DNA of 64,000 nt from Pontibacter sp. G13 (GTDB lineage: Bacteria > Bacteroidota > Bacteroidia > J057). The stretch is from NCBI RefSeq assembly GCF_031851795.1, contig NZ_CP134696.1, positions 2,031,001-2,095,000 of the forward strand, given 5' to 3'. Of the stretch, positions 10,901 through 18,299 are shown piece by piece (the first letter of the stretch is position 1; every line of letters begins with the position of its first letter). Below the pieces are notes generated by a model, which did not search any database, was not told the DNA's origin, and worked only from the letters and a program-made list of their open reading frames with translations. Both the position numbers and the translations under genes were made by a program.

Positions 10901-11569
10901 TGGGTGAAATGCAACACCGGAAACGGCCAGTCCGACCGAATCAACGATATCATCATCGACCAATACCAACCCGGCGTCTATTACACATCCACGTTTGGGA
11001 GCGGATGGTATGTGGCACATGATCCGAATCCCAATCCCGTATCGGGCATTACTTCCCTGGCTGTTTCCCCAAGTATTTTGCAAATGAGCTCAGGCGATCA
11101 GATGCAATTGACCGCTACGATCACTCCCACGAATGCCGATATCGACAAAGTGATCTGGTCCTCCGAAGATCCTTACATCGCGACCGTGGACAATCAAGGC
11201 ATGGTTACGGTCCATCAAGATGGTTCCACCACGATCTGGGCGAAAGCTGCTTACGGAGATGCCGAGGCTTCCGTGCCATTGACGGTGTCTACCAATCTGG
11301 AAACTCCCCGATTGGCGGATCTGGTGATCTATCCGAATCCCGCCAACACCGAAATCACCATCTCATGGAATCAAGGTGCATTTGTTCCGGAATCGTGGGA
11401 ATTGCTGGACCTTGGAGGTAGAAGGGTGTTGAGTGGAGCCATCAGCCAGAATGATTTGCGCAAACTGATGATTGAAACCAGCGATCTTCCCGATGGGGCA
11501 TACATATTGAAATTGACCCAACAGACTGAAACAATCAGCTCGATGATTCGAGTTCAACATACCAGATAA
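7982..11569 (+). CDS. T9SS-secreted beta-propeller (sortilin/GH74-like) protein
   Basis: 1195 residues: signal peptide (ALLLGPGIALA), a jelly-roll domain resembling a carbohydrate-binding module (about 24-175), then about 830 residues carrying a dozen Asp-box/BNR motifs (STDRGLTYE, TTDMGKTWR, STNGGATWS, SVDGGETWQ, STDGGQNWF, TTDGGHNWT, SKDGGATWV and others). Two fused seven-blade propellers as in GH74 xyloglucanases or Vps10/sortilin would explain this number. A bacterial Ig-like (Big2) domain follows (about 1019-1105), and a T9SS sorting domain starts at LVIYPNPANTEITISW (about 1114). It is exported to the cell surface or medium. I could not verify GH74 catalytic aspartates, so enzyme versus binding role is open. 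Stop/start overlap with the sulfatase suggests both act on one sulfated polysaccharide. Confidence 0.82.
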   Translation: MNTLTKLAYLCLALLLGPGIALADSTVFHSDFEVTLDQHWTSNNVGGMPHFERTQAESYTGSWSFHMKFSAANQKGNLTTDLPIEWKQSTSYRISFWYKATTPNTTTTSNLKFFQGNGTKLDQINFDWTSSTWTKWSGEFIPGVDDPLGNVLFSFRPNGSGGGEIYIDDVKIEEIIEVVTFETLLKTQSIASDTSIVWRQFGPGMSGNNKSAFWHPTDPDVLFIAPNMGNAYRSTDRGLTYETIMDPDAPGNRTGIRGPRDITSLDFSRQDPTFGFCTDEKNLGLFVTTDMGKTWRLKTENNGTFGNSYLSCVAVDPADDQIWYVGAGRMRDLGHILFSKAQPHGTFVDAQSQGKIWKSTNGGATWSLSASGLDPQAEVETILVDPNNSSILYCSTNYGFYKSINAGATWIKKSTGLGNDVIRSMSMHHDDSSGAVTLFVINSVMWRANGNTVADSLGGVFKSVDGGETWQNINGNLAIDLTQFAGNSSIEKAYYHVVAYYFGITDDQAKNQFPVLPSSLTQRITQVSVDPNDVNHLFLVNMYSNSSRNGFKPVQLWRSTDGGQNWFAAVRNGTAWNTGSDIAYWQQRGNPIGSNISLRYLSHWMDRDDYERKACNFARFNADGTVLHTQMAKISLMSYDGGDNWVDIDDEIVIPGEEAYVGAGSSNVPGHGFYQHPDMPGKMFCMAGENTLWVTIPGGDAIRPNAQAAHYYSITPEEQSLSSYVIAPNDTNIRYALFFRQHKRGEILKTTDGGHNWTPIGTPIPAWDLQQHSGDQSVHQLGLKIDPERPDHLFFYVPVSSGNMNYVGNSATAFGLHKSIDGGLTWTEPNTGLPASLDVAQLVFDPQDSDIMYAAIQKSNGGLFKSVDQGETWNEVSSVSPLIGSLGVNDIHFSEDGKVYITTGYRFAGKNEGGLWVSEDGMLTWTKILDHPWVYRVLTPPYDPSTIITVTLANGNIEEMNPGTFLSKDGGATWVKCNTGNGQSDRINDIIIDQYQPGVYYTSTFGSGWYVAHDPNPNPVSGITSLAVSPSILQMSSGDQMQLTATITPTNADIDKVIWSSEDPYIATVDNQGMVTVHQDGSTTIWAKAAYGDAEASVPLTVSTNLETPRLADLVIYPNPANTEITISWNQGAFVPESWELLDLGGRRVLSGAISQNDLRKLMIETSDLPDGAYILKLTQQTETISSMIRVQHTR

Positions 11570-11582
11570 TCAAGCTGTTCAA

Positions 11583-11628
11583 GGGGTTATCGACCATGTG
11601 TGAATGACAGTGTACACAAGATAACCCC
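11583..11628. other. Inverted repeat downstream of the propeller gene
   Basis: GGGGTTATC (11583-11591) pairs perfectly with GATAACCCC (11620-11628) around a 28-nt interior that itself holds TGTGT/ACACA. It starts 14 nt after the stop codon and has no T-tract; it could protect the mRNA 3' end. Confidence 0.5.
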
Positions 11629-11677
11629 GACTCAGCATCAAGACTAATAGTAGCATTCGATCAATGCGATCGACCGG

Positions 11678-11705
11678 AGAGGTTGCCACAAGCAGCCTCT
11701 TTTTG
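11678..11705 (+). terminator. Rho-independent terminator
   Basis: A 9-bp stem with one G-U pair (11678-11686 and 11692-11700) and a 5-nt loop is followed by TTTTG. It closes the sulfatase/propeller operon. The remaining 196 bases to the next start hold nothing else I can name. Confidence 0.75.
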
Positions 11706-11900
11706 TTTGGGGAAAAAATGAGAGGAGATCTGCCAGCATGAGGTTGGGTATGGCGCGAGCCCGCATATCAGTCCGACGATCTTACAGTTGAATGGGCGAA
11801 AGCAGGATGTTTCTGCGCATAGGAAATTCAGCCCACATTCCGTAAATTCAGAAAACGAGGCATGCATACGGTCTTGTTTACCTATTTCCCTACTACGCTC

Positions 11901-13232
11901 ATGAAACAATCTACTACCCCCCGAGTGTGCGTCATCGGCGCTGGTTGCTCGGGCATTACTGCACTGAAAAACCTTCTCCAAGCCGGTGTGACTGATGTGG
12001 TCTGCTACGAGCAGAATTCCGAAGTGGGCGGCAACTGGATCTTCACTGCCGGAGAGTCCCATTCTAGCGTCTGCGAAACCACGCACATCATTTCTTCCAA
12101 GACCTTGTCCGGCTACATGGATTTCCCCATGCCGGAGGACTATCCCGATTATCCCTCTCACGATCAAGTCTTGGCCTATTTTCAGTCCTACGCACGGCAT
12201 TTCAATCTGCATCCATACATTCAATTTAATACGACCGTTCAGTCTGCCGTGAAGCACCCCGACGAATCTTGGGAGATTACGCTGGACAATGGGTCTGTAG
12301 AGCGATTTGATTACCTTTTCGTTGCCAATGGCCACCACAGCGTGCCTCGCATGCCCCAACTTCCCGGTGTTTTTGAGGGGGAATTCCTCCATTCTCATTC
12401 TTACAAATCCAGCAATCCCTATCGCGGGAAAAAGGTCCTCGTGATCGGTGCGGGAAACTCAGGGTGCGATTGTGCGGTCGAGATCAGCCGTGTCGCCGAG
12501 CATGTGGGGATCTCCATTCGCAGTCCGAAATACATCGTCCCCAAGTTTTTCCTCGGGAAACCAACGGATACCTTCAACGAGGTGATGTCCTTCCTGCCCA
12601 AACCATTACTTCGCTTTTTGCAGAAGATCAGCCTGAAAATCCAGATTGGCTCCTACGAGTCCTATGGATTGAAGACGCCAGACTACCCCGTGGTCAAATC
12701 CCATCCGACGCTCAACTCGGAGTTGCTGTACAAGATCCGACATGGCAAGGTTCATCCCCGCAAAGGCATCTCGAAGGTCTCCGGGCATGAGGTGACCTTC
12801 ACCGACGGGACGACCGAATCCTACGATGTCCTCCTGGCTGCAACGGGTTACAAGATCACCTTCCCGTTTTTCGATGCTGACTTTTTGGATTATTCAGAGG
12901 CGGATCGGATTCCGCTCTATCTGCGCATGTTCCATCCTAACCACCCCAGTTTGGTGCTTATCGGCCTTTTTCAGCCTCAGGGAGCCATTTGGCCATTGAG
13001 TGACTACCAAGCCAAGCTCGCGGCGAATTACGTGATGGGGCGCTGGCAGATGCCCCAGAATGTGGAGACTTTGGCTGAGGCGGACTCGGATTTCATCGAG
13101 CGGGAATTCATCAAGTCCAAGCGCCATACCATCGAGGTTCACTATCATCCATTTTTGCGGACACTGGCCCGACAGATCCCCAAAGGGGCGCCCGAATGGT
13201 CCGGGGTTCCTTCCCAAGCCGTGCATTCATGA
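11901..13232 (+). CDS. Flavin-containing monooxygenase (FMO family)
   Basis: A class B flavoprotein monooxygenase using FAD and NADPH to oxygenate a soft nucleophile (N or S) or perform Baeyer-Villiger chemistry. FAD site: VCVIGAGCSGITALKNL near the N-terminus; then EQNSEVGGNW; the FMO signature FEGEFLHSHSY (FxGxxxHxxxY); NADPH site VLVIGAGNSGCDCAVEI; and LLAATGYKITFPF near the C-terminus. The length of 443 residues is typical. I use the ATG at 11901 because it leaves the usual short lead before the Rossmann strand; an in-frame ATG at 11862 adds 13 unlikely residues. Its TGA overlaps the next start (ATGA, 13229-13232), coupling it to an alpha/beta hydrolase and then a BKACE enzyme. The substrate is unknown; quaternary or tertiary amines are candidates given the BKACE partner. 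Confidence 0.85.
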   Translation: MKQSTTPRVCVIGAGCSGITALKNLLQAGVTDVVCYEQNSEVGGNWIFTAGESHSSVCETTHIISSKTLSGYMDFPMPEDYPDYPSHDQVLAYFQSYARHFNLHPYIQFNTTVQSAVKHPDESWEITLDNGSVERFDYLFVANGHHSVPRMPQLPGVFEGEFLHSHSYKSSNPYRGKKVLVIGAGNSGCDCAVEISRVAEHVGISIRSPKYIVPKFFLGKPTDTFNEVMSFLPKPLLRFLQKISLKIQIGSYESYGLKTPDYPVVKSHPTLNSELLYKIRHGKVHPRKGISKVSGHEVTFTDGTTESYDVLLAATGYKITFPFFDADFLDYSEADRIPLYLRMFHPNHPSLVLIGLFQPQGAIWPLSDYQAKLAANYVMGRWQMPQNVETLAEADSDFIEREFIKSKRHTIEVHYHPFLRTLARQIPKGAPEWSGVPSQAVHS

Positions 13233-14059
13233 GGTTGGAGCGAATCCATATTCCCGCCCAAATTCCCAATGGGAAACCACCACTTCTGTTTGTCCACGGA
13301 GCATTTAGCGGTGCTTGGATCTGGGAGCCTTGGATGCAGACGCTCTCCGCCCGAGGGTGGGATTGTCACGCGTTCAGCTTTCGGGGGCATGGCAACAGTG
13401 AGGTTCCTCCTCATCCCAATCGAGTGCGTGTACGGGACTATGTGGAAGACCTGAGAACGGTGTTGGCGGAGTTTAAGATTCCGCCCATTTTGGTGGGACA
13501 TTCCTTGGGAGGATTGGTGATTCAGCGCCATTTGATGGAGCGAGATGCGCCGGCCGTTGTGTTGGTGTGTCCGGTAGGGCCCAAGGGAACGTGGTATGCG
13601 ACCTTTGATTTTTTGAGGCGGCATCCGCTGGATTTCATCAAGGGATTGATCCATCTAGACTTGTACCAATCCGTCAATACGCCAGAGAAGACCCATCATC
13701 GATTCTACGCTGGTCGAGAATCTGCCGAATGGGTGGCGGCAGGTCATTCGCTGATCGAGGGAGAATCCTTCGCAGCGTATTTGGGAGATATGCTATTTCC
13801 CCGGATTCATCCTAGACAAAATCCCCAACCCCCTATGCTGGTAGTCTGTGGTGAGCTAGACCAATCTGTGGCTCCCAGAACTGTCAGATTTACCGCCCAA
13901 TTTCAACAAGCCGAACTACTCATGCTACCCAATCAGGGCCATATTCCCATGATGGTAGCTGACCGAGATACCATAGCGAGTCAAGTCAATGATTGGCTCA
14001 GCCGACAATCCGTCCCGATTGTGAACTCCATTCCTCCTGTTTCACCTCCATCTCCATAG
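13229..14059 (+). CDS. Alpha/beta hydrolase
   Basis: A cytoplasmic serine hydrolase of the alpha/beta fold. It shows the oxyanion motif LLFVHGAFSGAW, the nucleophile elbow GHSLGG (S92), the acid region VVCGELDQSV and the histidine in LPNQGHIPMM. Size (276 residues) suits esterases, lactonases and acyl-hydrolases. The ATG at 13229 is chosen because it forms the ATGA overlap with the monooxygenase stop; an upstream in-frame start at 13196 would add 11 residues inside that gene. A hydrolase after a Baeyer-Villiger-type monooxygenase is a familiar pairing (ester or lactone opening), so this may process the monooxygenase product, but that is inference. Confidence 0.8.
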   Translation: MRLERIHIPAQIPNGKPPLLFVHGAFSGAWIWEPWMQTLSARGWDCHAFSFRGHGNSEVPPHPNRVRVRDYVEDLRTVLAEFKIPPILVGHSLGGLVIQRHLMERDAPAVVLVCPVGPKGTWYATFDFLRRHPLDFIKGLIHLDLYQSVNTPEKTHHRFYAGRESAEWVAAGHSLIEGESFAAYLGDMLFPRIHPRQNPQPPMLVVCGELDQSVAPRTVRFTAQFQQAELLMLPNQGHIPMMVADRDTIASQVNDWLSRQSVPIVNSIPPVSPPSP

Positions 14060-14061
14060 CT

Positions 14062-14928
14062 GTGTCCGACCGAATCATCATCACCGCTGCCCTCACGGGC
14101 GTACTCGCCACTCGCAATCAAAGCCCACACATTCCCTACACCCCCGAGGAAATTGCCGAGGAGGGCCGAAGGGCTGTGGAAGCGGGTGCGAGTATCCTTC
14201 ACATTCATGCCCGTCAACCCAATGGGCTGCCAGCCTATGACGTGGAAACTTATCAGCAGATCGATCAGGCCGTCAAAGCTGCCTGTCCCGGTGTGATCAT
14301 CAATTACTCCACGGGTGCGATCGGGATCTCCAACGAGGAACGAATCCATCATGTGGATGCGCTCAGTCCCGATATGGCCGCACTCAACATGGGGTCGATG
14401 AACTATGCGATCTACTCCAGAAAGTCCAAGCAGTTTCACCACGATTTCGTCTTTGCCAATCCCTTCAAGGATATCCAATTTTTTCTGGAGCGGATGAATG
14501 CCGCAGGTACGCGCCCAGAAATGGAATGCTTCGATACAGGGCATATTCACAATTCTGCTCCCTTGATCGATATGGGATTGCTTCAGGCTCCTTTCAATTA
14601 CAGCTTGATCATGGGCGTCCTGGGCGGCATCCCGGCCACGACTGAAAATCTAGTCCATCAAGTGAGTCAGCTTCCGGCTCAGTCGCACTGGCAAGTCATC
14701 GGCATCGGTCGCAAGCAATGGAAAATGATTGCAGCAGCCATCACGATGGGAGGAAATATCCGGGTCGGATTGGAGGACAATCTGTATCTTCCAGACGGTA
14801 CACTTTCTCCCTCTAATGGAAAAAGCGTGGAAGAGGCCGCTCAACTAGTCCGGACCCTTGGGGCCAAAATCGCCAGTATCGAGGAGGCCCGTGCCATGTA
14901 CCAATTGCCCATTCAGGTGGATGCCTGA
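14062..14928 (+). CDS. Beta-keto acid cleavage enzyme (BKACE, DUF849)
   Basis: The family condenses a beta-keto acid with acetyl-CoA to give acetoacetate and a new acyl-CoA; 3-keto-5-aminohexanoate and dehydrocarnitine are known substrates. The Zn-binding HxH is H47 and H49 in SILHIHARQ, and the catalytic Glu region is VGLEDNLY (E238). The DTGHIHN and LGGIPAT blocks also fit. The start chosen is GTG at 14062, two bases after the hydrolase stop, because the family begins with a short lead before IIITAALTG; an ATG at 13993 would overlap the upstream gene by 67 bases and add an unlikely tail. Its place as third gene behind an FMO and a hydrolase suggests catabolism of a keto acid carrying an amino or other polar group. 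Confidence 0.87.
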   Translation: MSDRIIITAALTGVLATRNQSPHIPYTPEEIAEEGRRAVEAGASILHIHARQPNGLPAYDVETYQQIDQAVKAACPGVIINYSTGAIGISNEERIHHVDALSPDMAALNMGSMNYAIYSRKSKQFHHDFVFANPFKDIQFFLERMNAAGTRPEMECFDTGHIHNSAPLIDMGLLQAPFNYSLIMGVLGGIPATTENLVHQVSQLPAQSHWQVIGIGRKQWKMIAAAITMGGNIRVGLEDNLYLPDGTLSPSNGKSVEEAAQLVRTLGAKIASIEEARAMYQLPIQVDA

Positions 14929-14954
14929 AGGGACAAACCCACTCAAAAACCATT

Positions 14955-15449
14955 ATGTTACTAAGGAACAACCAATTAATAAGCACCATAGATATTTCCA
15001 TTTCATTGGCTTTTTATAGAGACTGCCTAGGATTCTCTGTCATTCAAGCAGACGAAGATTGTGGGATTGCCTCACGCGATGATACCAAGATTTTTCTTTG
15101 GAAATGCGAACCCATGATTGATCCACAACCCACTAGCTGTACAATTTTTGTCTCAGAGATCGATGCCTTGTATCAGGAAATGAAGGAGGCAAATGTCATT
15201 CACCCAAACGGTCCTCTGGCAGATCAACCTTGGGGAGTGAGGGAATTTTCGATTTTGGACATCGACGGAAACTTGATCCGCTTCGGACAGCTAATCACAG
15301 GCGTACAAAAAAAAAATGAACCCCGGCTATCCAACAGGACAGACCGGGGAGATCCACGACTCAATTTTCGAGAAGACGTGTCAGGGGTTCTTTTTACCGC
15401 AGGGAGACTACCTCGCTATGGTAGGCCGTTTCTGGTCCACAGAAAGTGA
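14955..15449 (+). CDS. VOC-family (glyoxalase/bleomycin-resistance-like) protein
   Basis: Residues 1-115 form one VOC module: QLISTIDISISLAFYRDCLGFSV at the start and GVREFSILDIDGNLIRFGQ at the end, the usual beta-alpha-beta-beta-beta pattern that dimerises to build a metal or ligand site. The module normally ends at about 115-125 residues. Here the frame continues for 45 residues through an A10 run (15307-15316), through the terminator hairpin of the opposite gene and into antisense of the C25 peptidase end, with no domain-like sequence. One extra A would give a stop after residue 121. The tail is therefore probably not a real domain; an indel, slippage or sequencing error at the homopolymer are options. 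Ligand unknown. Confidence 0.7.
   Translation: MLLRNNQLISTIDISISLAFYRDCLGFSVIQADEDCGIASRDDTKIFLWKCEPMIDPQPTSCTIFVSEIDALYQEMKEANVIHPNGPLADQPWGVREFSILDIDGNLIRFGQLITGVQKKNEPRLSNRTDRGDPRLNFREDVSGVLFTAGRLPRYGRPFLVHRK
15307..15349 (-). terminator. Rho-independent terminator of the C25 peptidase gene
   Basis: On the minus strand a CCCCGG/CCGGGG stem (arms 15344-15349 and 15321-15326) is followed by TTCA and ten Ts. It lies 45 bases past the peptidase stop and explains the A10 run seen in the VOC gene on the plus strand. Confidence 0.75.
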
Positions 15450-17688
15450 CCCGTACGGAAGAGAGTTCGCTTGCCATGCTGATGGAAGCTTCTCCTTGCG
15501 CATTTAGCATGCTACGGCCCAGTACTTTGCCAGATTTCGGATCGGTCAAAATCACAAATGGCGGGACCAGTCTTTGCTTCAACTTGGGCAGTTCCTCACA
15601 TTTTGCACAGACCAACTGAGGCTCCAATTTGGCACCGATGAAGAGTCCTCCTTCTTCCAATGGCTTGATATCTGTACCCAGCACGAACAAGAGGTATTGG
15701 CGAGTTTTGACCTTCACGGTCGGGTCTCCCAAAACGTTGTAGATGGTATTTTCCTTGACGACGGAACTATCTGATCCTCCACAAGAAAGAACATATCCTT
15801 TGGCATGATTGAGGATATCTCCCACGCGTCTTCTGGAAGTCAGGAGCGGCCCGAAAAAGTTCAGCTGCGGGAAGATCGCATCGAACAATCCCTCAGCCAT
15901 TTCATTGTTGCGGACGGTGCTGGAATTCCGCGTATCCCCCACAATGGCAATCGCTCCATGCTCTTGACGAAGGAATTTTTCGGACCAAGAAACGGTGGAG
16001 TTATTCGCTCCTGCCAGAGTCGGGGCAGTTTCATTGTCAAACATCCCAGAGGCGCAATTGATGGAGAAAACCATCGGATACTCATCGTTGGAAATGACGA
16101 GCTGATCAAGATCTGTTTTGCCAAATGAGGGGGTACCCCATCGGGTGAAGTTCCCATGATCGCGATGGTACAGAATGGAAGTACCCTCATTCACCACGTC
16201 GATGATATCCTGGGTGGTTCCACTCCAATTGAAGGCCGGGCTTCTCAATTCCAGCGGCAACAATGTTCCATCACGGTAGCGCAATGGAGCAGTATTCTGC
16301 TGCTGAGCGCGATAGATCCGATTCAGGGTGTAATTTTGTGGGAGCGGATCAAGGTGTTCATAGATGGTCTGCGTCACTTCTGTAAACCAACGTGCGGCTT
16401 GACCGTCGGGGATGGAGTCATTTCCATCGGTATCTTGAAACTCTGCCACCAGCGAAATGGTGCTCGCATAGGCAGAATTGGTCAGGGTGGTACTAGTTTC
16501 GTAGGCAATCACGCGTTCTACATACTGCATCGCATCTGCTTCGGTATCCACCGGAAGACGGCCCAAAGCCAACTCAGGCACAGATGGGTTGATGTCGTGA
16601 TCCAACAGCATTCCATACCATTGATCCCCTGCACAGTCAGCGCCATTGGACGTAATCCCGATGTAGTGAGTAGGAATAAATTCCGCATCCCCCATCAGCA
16701 TCACGTACTGAGGTTTGACAATCCGCGTATTGTAGAAATCCCAGATGTACTCCTTGATGTGTTCATCCTCTACCTGAGCGACAGTCACACCAGCAGCACT
16801 GGCAATGGAACTCATCTTGATGACGGTCGTCCGCAATCCCATAGTTCGTTTATGTACCGCCAACGTATTGGCAGCATCTAGAAAGTCTTCAGGGGTGATA
16901 ATCAAGAAATCCGCTCCGAGGAACAAAGGCACCCAGTCGATCAGTTTGGTGCGATCGATGAAGATTTTCCGGTTGATCACCAAGTCGGCAATCACCAAAG
17001 GACGTTGGAAGTGATACTTGTCGATTGCGTCCATTTGCTCGATGAATTTCTTGGACACATTGGGTTGTTGGCGGAATACGCCTTCTCCGCCCTCAAATGG
17101 CAGGCGTACTTGCAGTTTTGTACTATATCGGAGGACCCCCTGCGCATATTCGGTCAGCGGAAAAGACACGCGCCAGATATTGACTTGGCCGCCTTGGACC
17201 AGGGTCATCGTGACCCCATTTTGGAAAGTGAAAGAGCTCCGATCGTAGGCTTCCTTGTCAAAAGCGAACCGAGGCATCACCTCCGGAATCGAGGCCACCA
17301 GTTCCTCTTGGACCGGCATGAGGCGCATTTTTTCCTGAATTTTCTCTCCGGCAGCCTCAATCTGAATTTTGCCGGGCTTGGCGTTGAGGGGAAGCGCGAC
17401 CAAGCAGGAATAGCGGAGAATCTCGGGTTTGCCTACATATTCAGGGCCAGACTCCAGATAGCGTTGGGTCTTTCCAGGGTGAATAATTTGGCTGAATTCT
17501 CCTCCCTCAGTTTTGACTTCGAGAAAGGACAACTTGGGAATATTGATTTCCATGATCAGGCCCGTGGTTTCGGAGCGCACCAGCCGCGTCTGAATTTCCG
17601 CGGATCTTTCTTGGGCAGAAATGGGCAAAAACATGCTTGAAAGCAACAGTAGGACTGTCAACCGAAGGGTAATATGAAATCGTTTCAT
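15394..17688 (-). CDS. C25 gingipain-like cysteine peptidase
   Basis: A secreted cysteine peptidase of the gingipain/PorU type. The start at 17688 opens a signal peptide (MKRFHITLRLTVLLLLSSMFLPISA, then QE); the in-frame start at 17763 adds 25 residues ahead of it. A propeptide-like beta region leads into the caspase-like core, with the catalytic His in ILYHRDHG (H511) and the Cys in FSINCASG (C545), both in C25 context. After LGDPTVKVKT, where a normal C-terminal Ig or T9SS tail would begin, it carries a distinct tail of about 95 residues with a CAKC pair, LPKLKQRLVPPFVI, DPKSGKVLGR and SVRVTFCGPETA. No standard T9SS YPNP motif is seen. A broken second copy of this tail lies upstream (18018-18290). 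Target proteins are unknown. Confidence 0.85.
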   Translation of the reverse strand: MKRFHITLRLTVLLLLSSMFLPISAQERSAEIQTRLVRSETTGLIMEINIPKLSFLEVKTEGGEFSQIIHPGKTQRYLESGPEYVGKPEILRYSCLVALPLNAKPGKIQIEAAGEKIQEKMRLMPVQEELVASIPEVMPRFAFDKEAYDRSSFTFQNGVTMTLVQGGQVNIWRVSFPLTEYAQGVLRYSTKLQVRLPFEGGEGVFRQQPNVSKKFIEQMDAIDKYHFQRPLVIADLVINRKIFIDRTKLIDWVPLFLGADFLIITPEDFLDAANTLAVHKRTMGLRTTVIKMSSIASAAGVTVAQVEDEHIKEYIWDFYNTRIVKPQYVMLMGDAEFIPTHYIGITSNGADCAGDQWYGMLLDHDINPSVPELALGRLPVDTEADAMQYVERVIAYETSTTLTNSAYASTISLVAEFQDTDGNDSIPDGQAARWFTEVTQTIYEHLDPLPQNYTLNRIYRAQQQNTAPLRYRDGTLLPLELRSPAFNWSGTTQDIIDVVNEGTSILYHRDHGNFTRWGTPSFGKTDLDQLVISNDEYPMVFSINCASGMFDNETAPTLAGANNSTVSWSEKFLRQEHGAIAIVGDTRNSSTVRNNEMAEGLFDAIFPQLNFFGPLLTSRRRVGDILNHAKGYVLSCGGSDSSVVKENTIYNVLGDPTVKVKTRQYLLFVLGTDIKPLEEGGLFIGAKLEPQLVCAKCEELPKLKQRLVPPFVILTDPKSGKVLGRSMLNAQGEASISMASELSSVRVTFCGPETAYHSEVVSLR

Positions 17689-17945
17689 GCGAGTGAATGA
17701 TTGGTAGGAAACTTGAGAAGCTGTCCATCGCGTGTTCTTTCTTGAGAAGAACCCCATACGCAACTGCTTCTTTCTACCCCCAAAACTGACTATTCCCCCA
17801 CCCCCACAAAAGCGGGGATACCCCTGAAAATGAATTTCCGCATAACTACCAATTTACCCCCGAACTAATACTTGCAGGTTGAATTTATTGTCAAGTGTTT
17901 ATGCCTGATTTTCAGCGAATACCGCCTACCCAATCGCCCATTCGA
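17689..17945 (-). other. Upstream region of the C25 peptidase gene
   Basis: No gene is seen. On the minus strand it holds several G-runs of the type GGGGGTA or GGGGT (around 17776-17861), including GGGGGTAAATT at 17851-17861, which is the reverse complement of the AATTTACCC core found upstream of the sulfatase. The spacing here is irregular, so I do not call it an operator. Confidence 0.3.
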
Positions 17946-17985
17946 GCAAAAACAAACCCTCAACCCCACTATGGGTGGTCGAGGG
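17946..17985 (-). terminator. Rho-independent terminator (minus strand)
   Basis: On the minus strand CCCTCGACC pairs with GGTTGAGGG (arms 17977-17985 and 17957-17965) and is followed by TTTGTTTTTG. It ends the transcript carrying the 18300-18833 gene and the broken domain copy. Confidence 0.7.
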
Positions 17986-18017
17986 CTATCCACAATACAA
18001 TGAATCTTGCGTCTCAC

Positions 18018-18290
18018 TTAGAGCTTGAACCAGCGAGACATAGGCGCCGTGTGTGGTCCCGCATAGGGCACGCGCACCTGTGAAATATCTTGCGAGAAGG
18101 GAAGGAATCATTTTCCAGACTCCGTCATGATTCCCCTACCCAATACCTTGCCAGTTTTGGGATCTTGCACAATCACCCAAGGGGGAACAAATTTATGACG
18201 TAATTTCGGCAAATCCACACAGGAGGTACAGAGTGGTTTATTTTCGAGATTCGCAGCAATAGGGAGCGGAGAAAATTGGGCGCAATACAT
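18018..18290 (-). pseudogene. Broken copy of the C25 peptidase C-terminal domain
   Basis: Read from 18290, the frame gives PIAANLENKPLCTSCVDLPK, then VPPWVIVQDPKTGKVLGRG and ESGK, then an in-frame TGA at 18108-18110. The same frame continues FLPFSQDISQVRVPYAGPHT to a TAA at 18018. The C25 peptidase tail reads LEPQLVCAKCEELPKLKQRL, VPPFVILTDPKSGKVLGRS, then ASELSSVRVTFCGPET. The two align without gaps across the TGA, which sits at an Ala position. So this is a duplicated domain interrupted by a stop, without its catalytic part. The first ATG lies three codons after the stop of the 18300-18833 gene and in the same frame. A live 60-residue protein with two conserved cysteines (CTSC) cannot be fully excluded. 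Confidence 0.75.
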
Positions 18291-18299
18291 ACTCGAACC

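Noticed and set aside
15316-15507. 63-codon frame starting right after the A10 tract
   Set aside because: It lies over the C25 terminator and antisense to the C25 end; it has no homology I can see.
17770-17861. G-run motifs before the C25 gene as a second SARP operator
   Set aside because: The motifs share the GGGTA core but their spacing is irregular (36, 20 and 24 bases), unlike the strict 12-bp period at 6031-6066.
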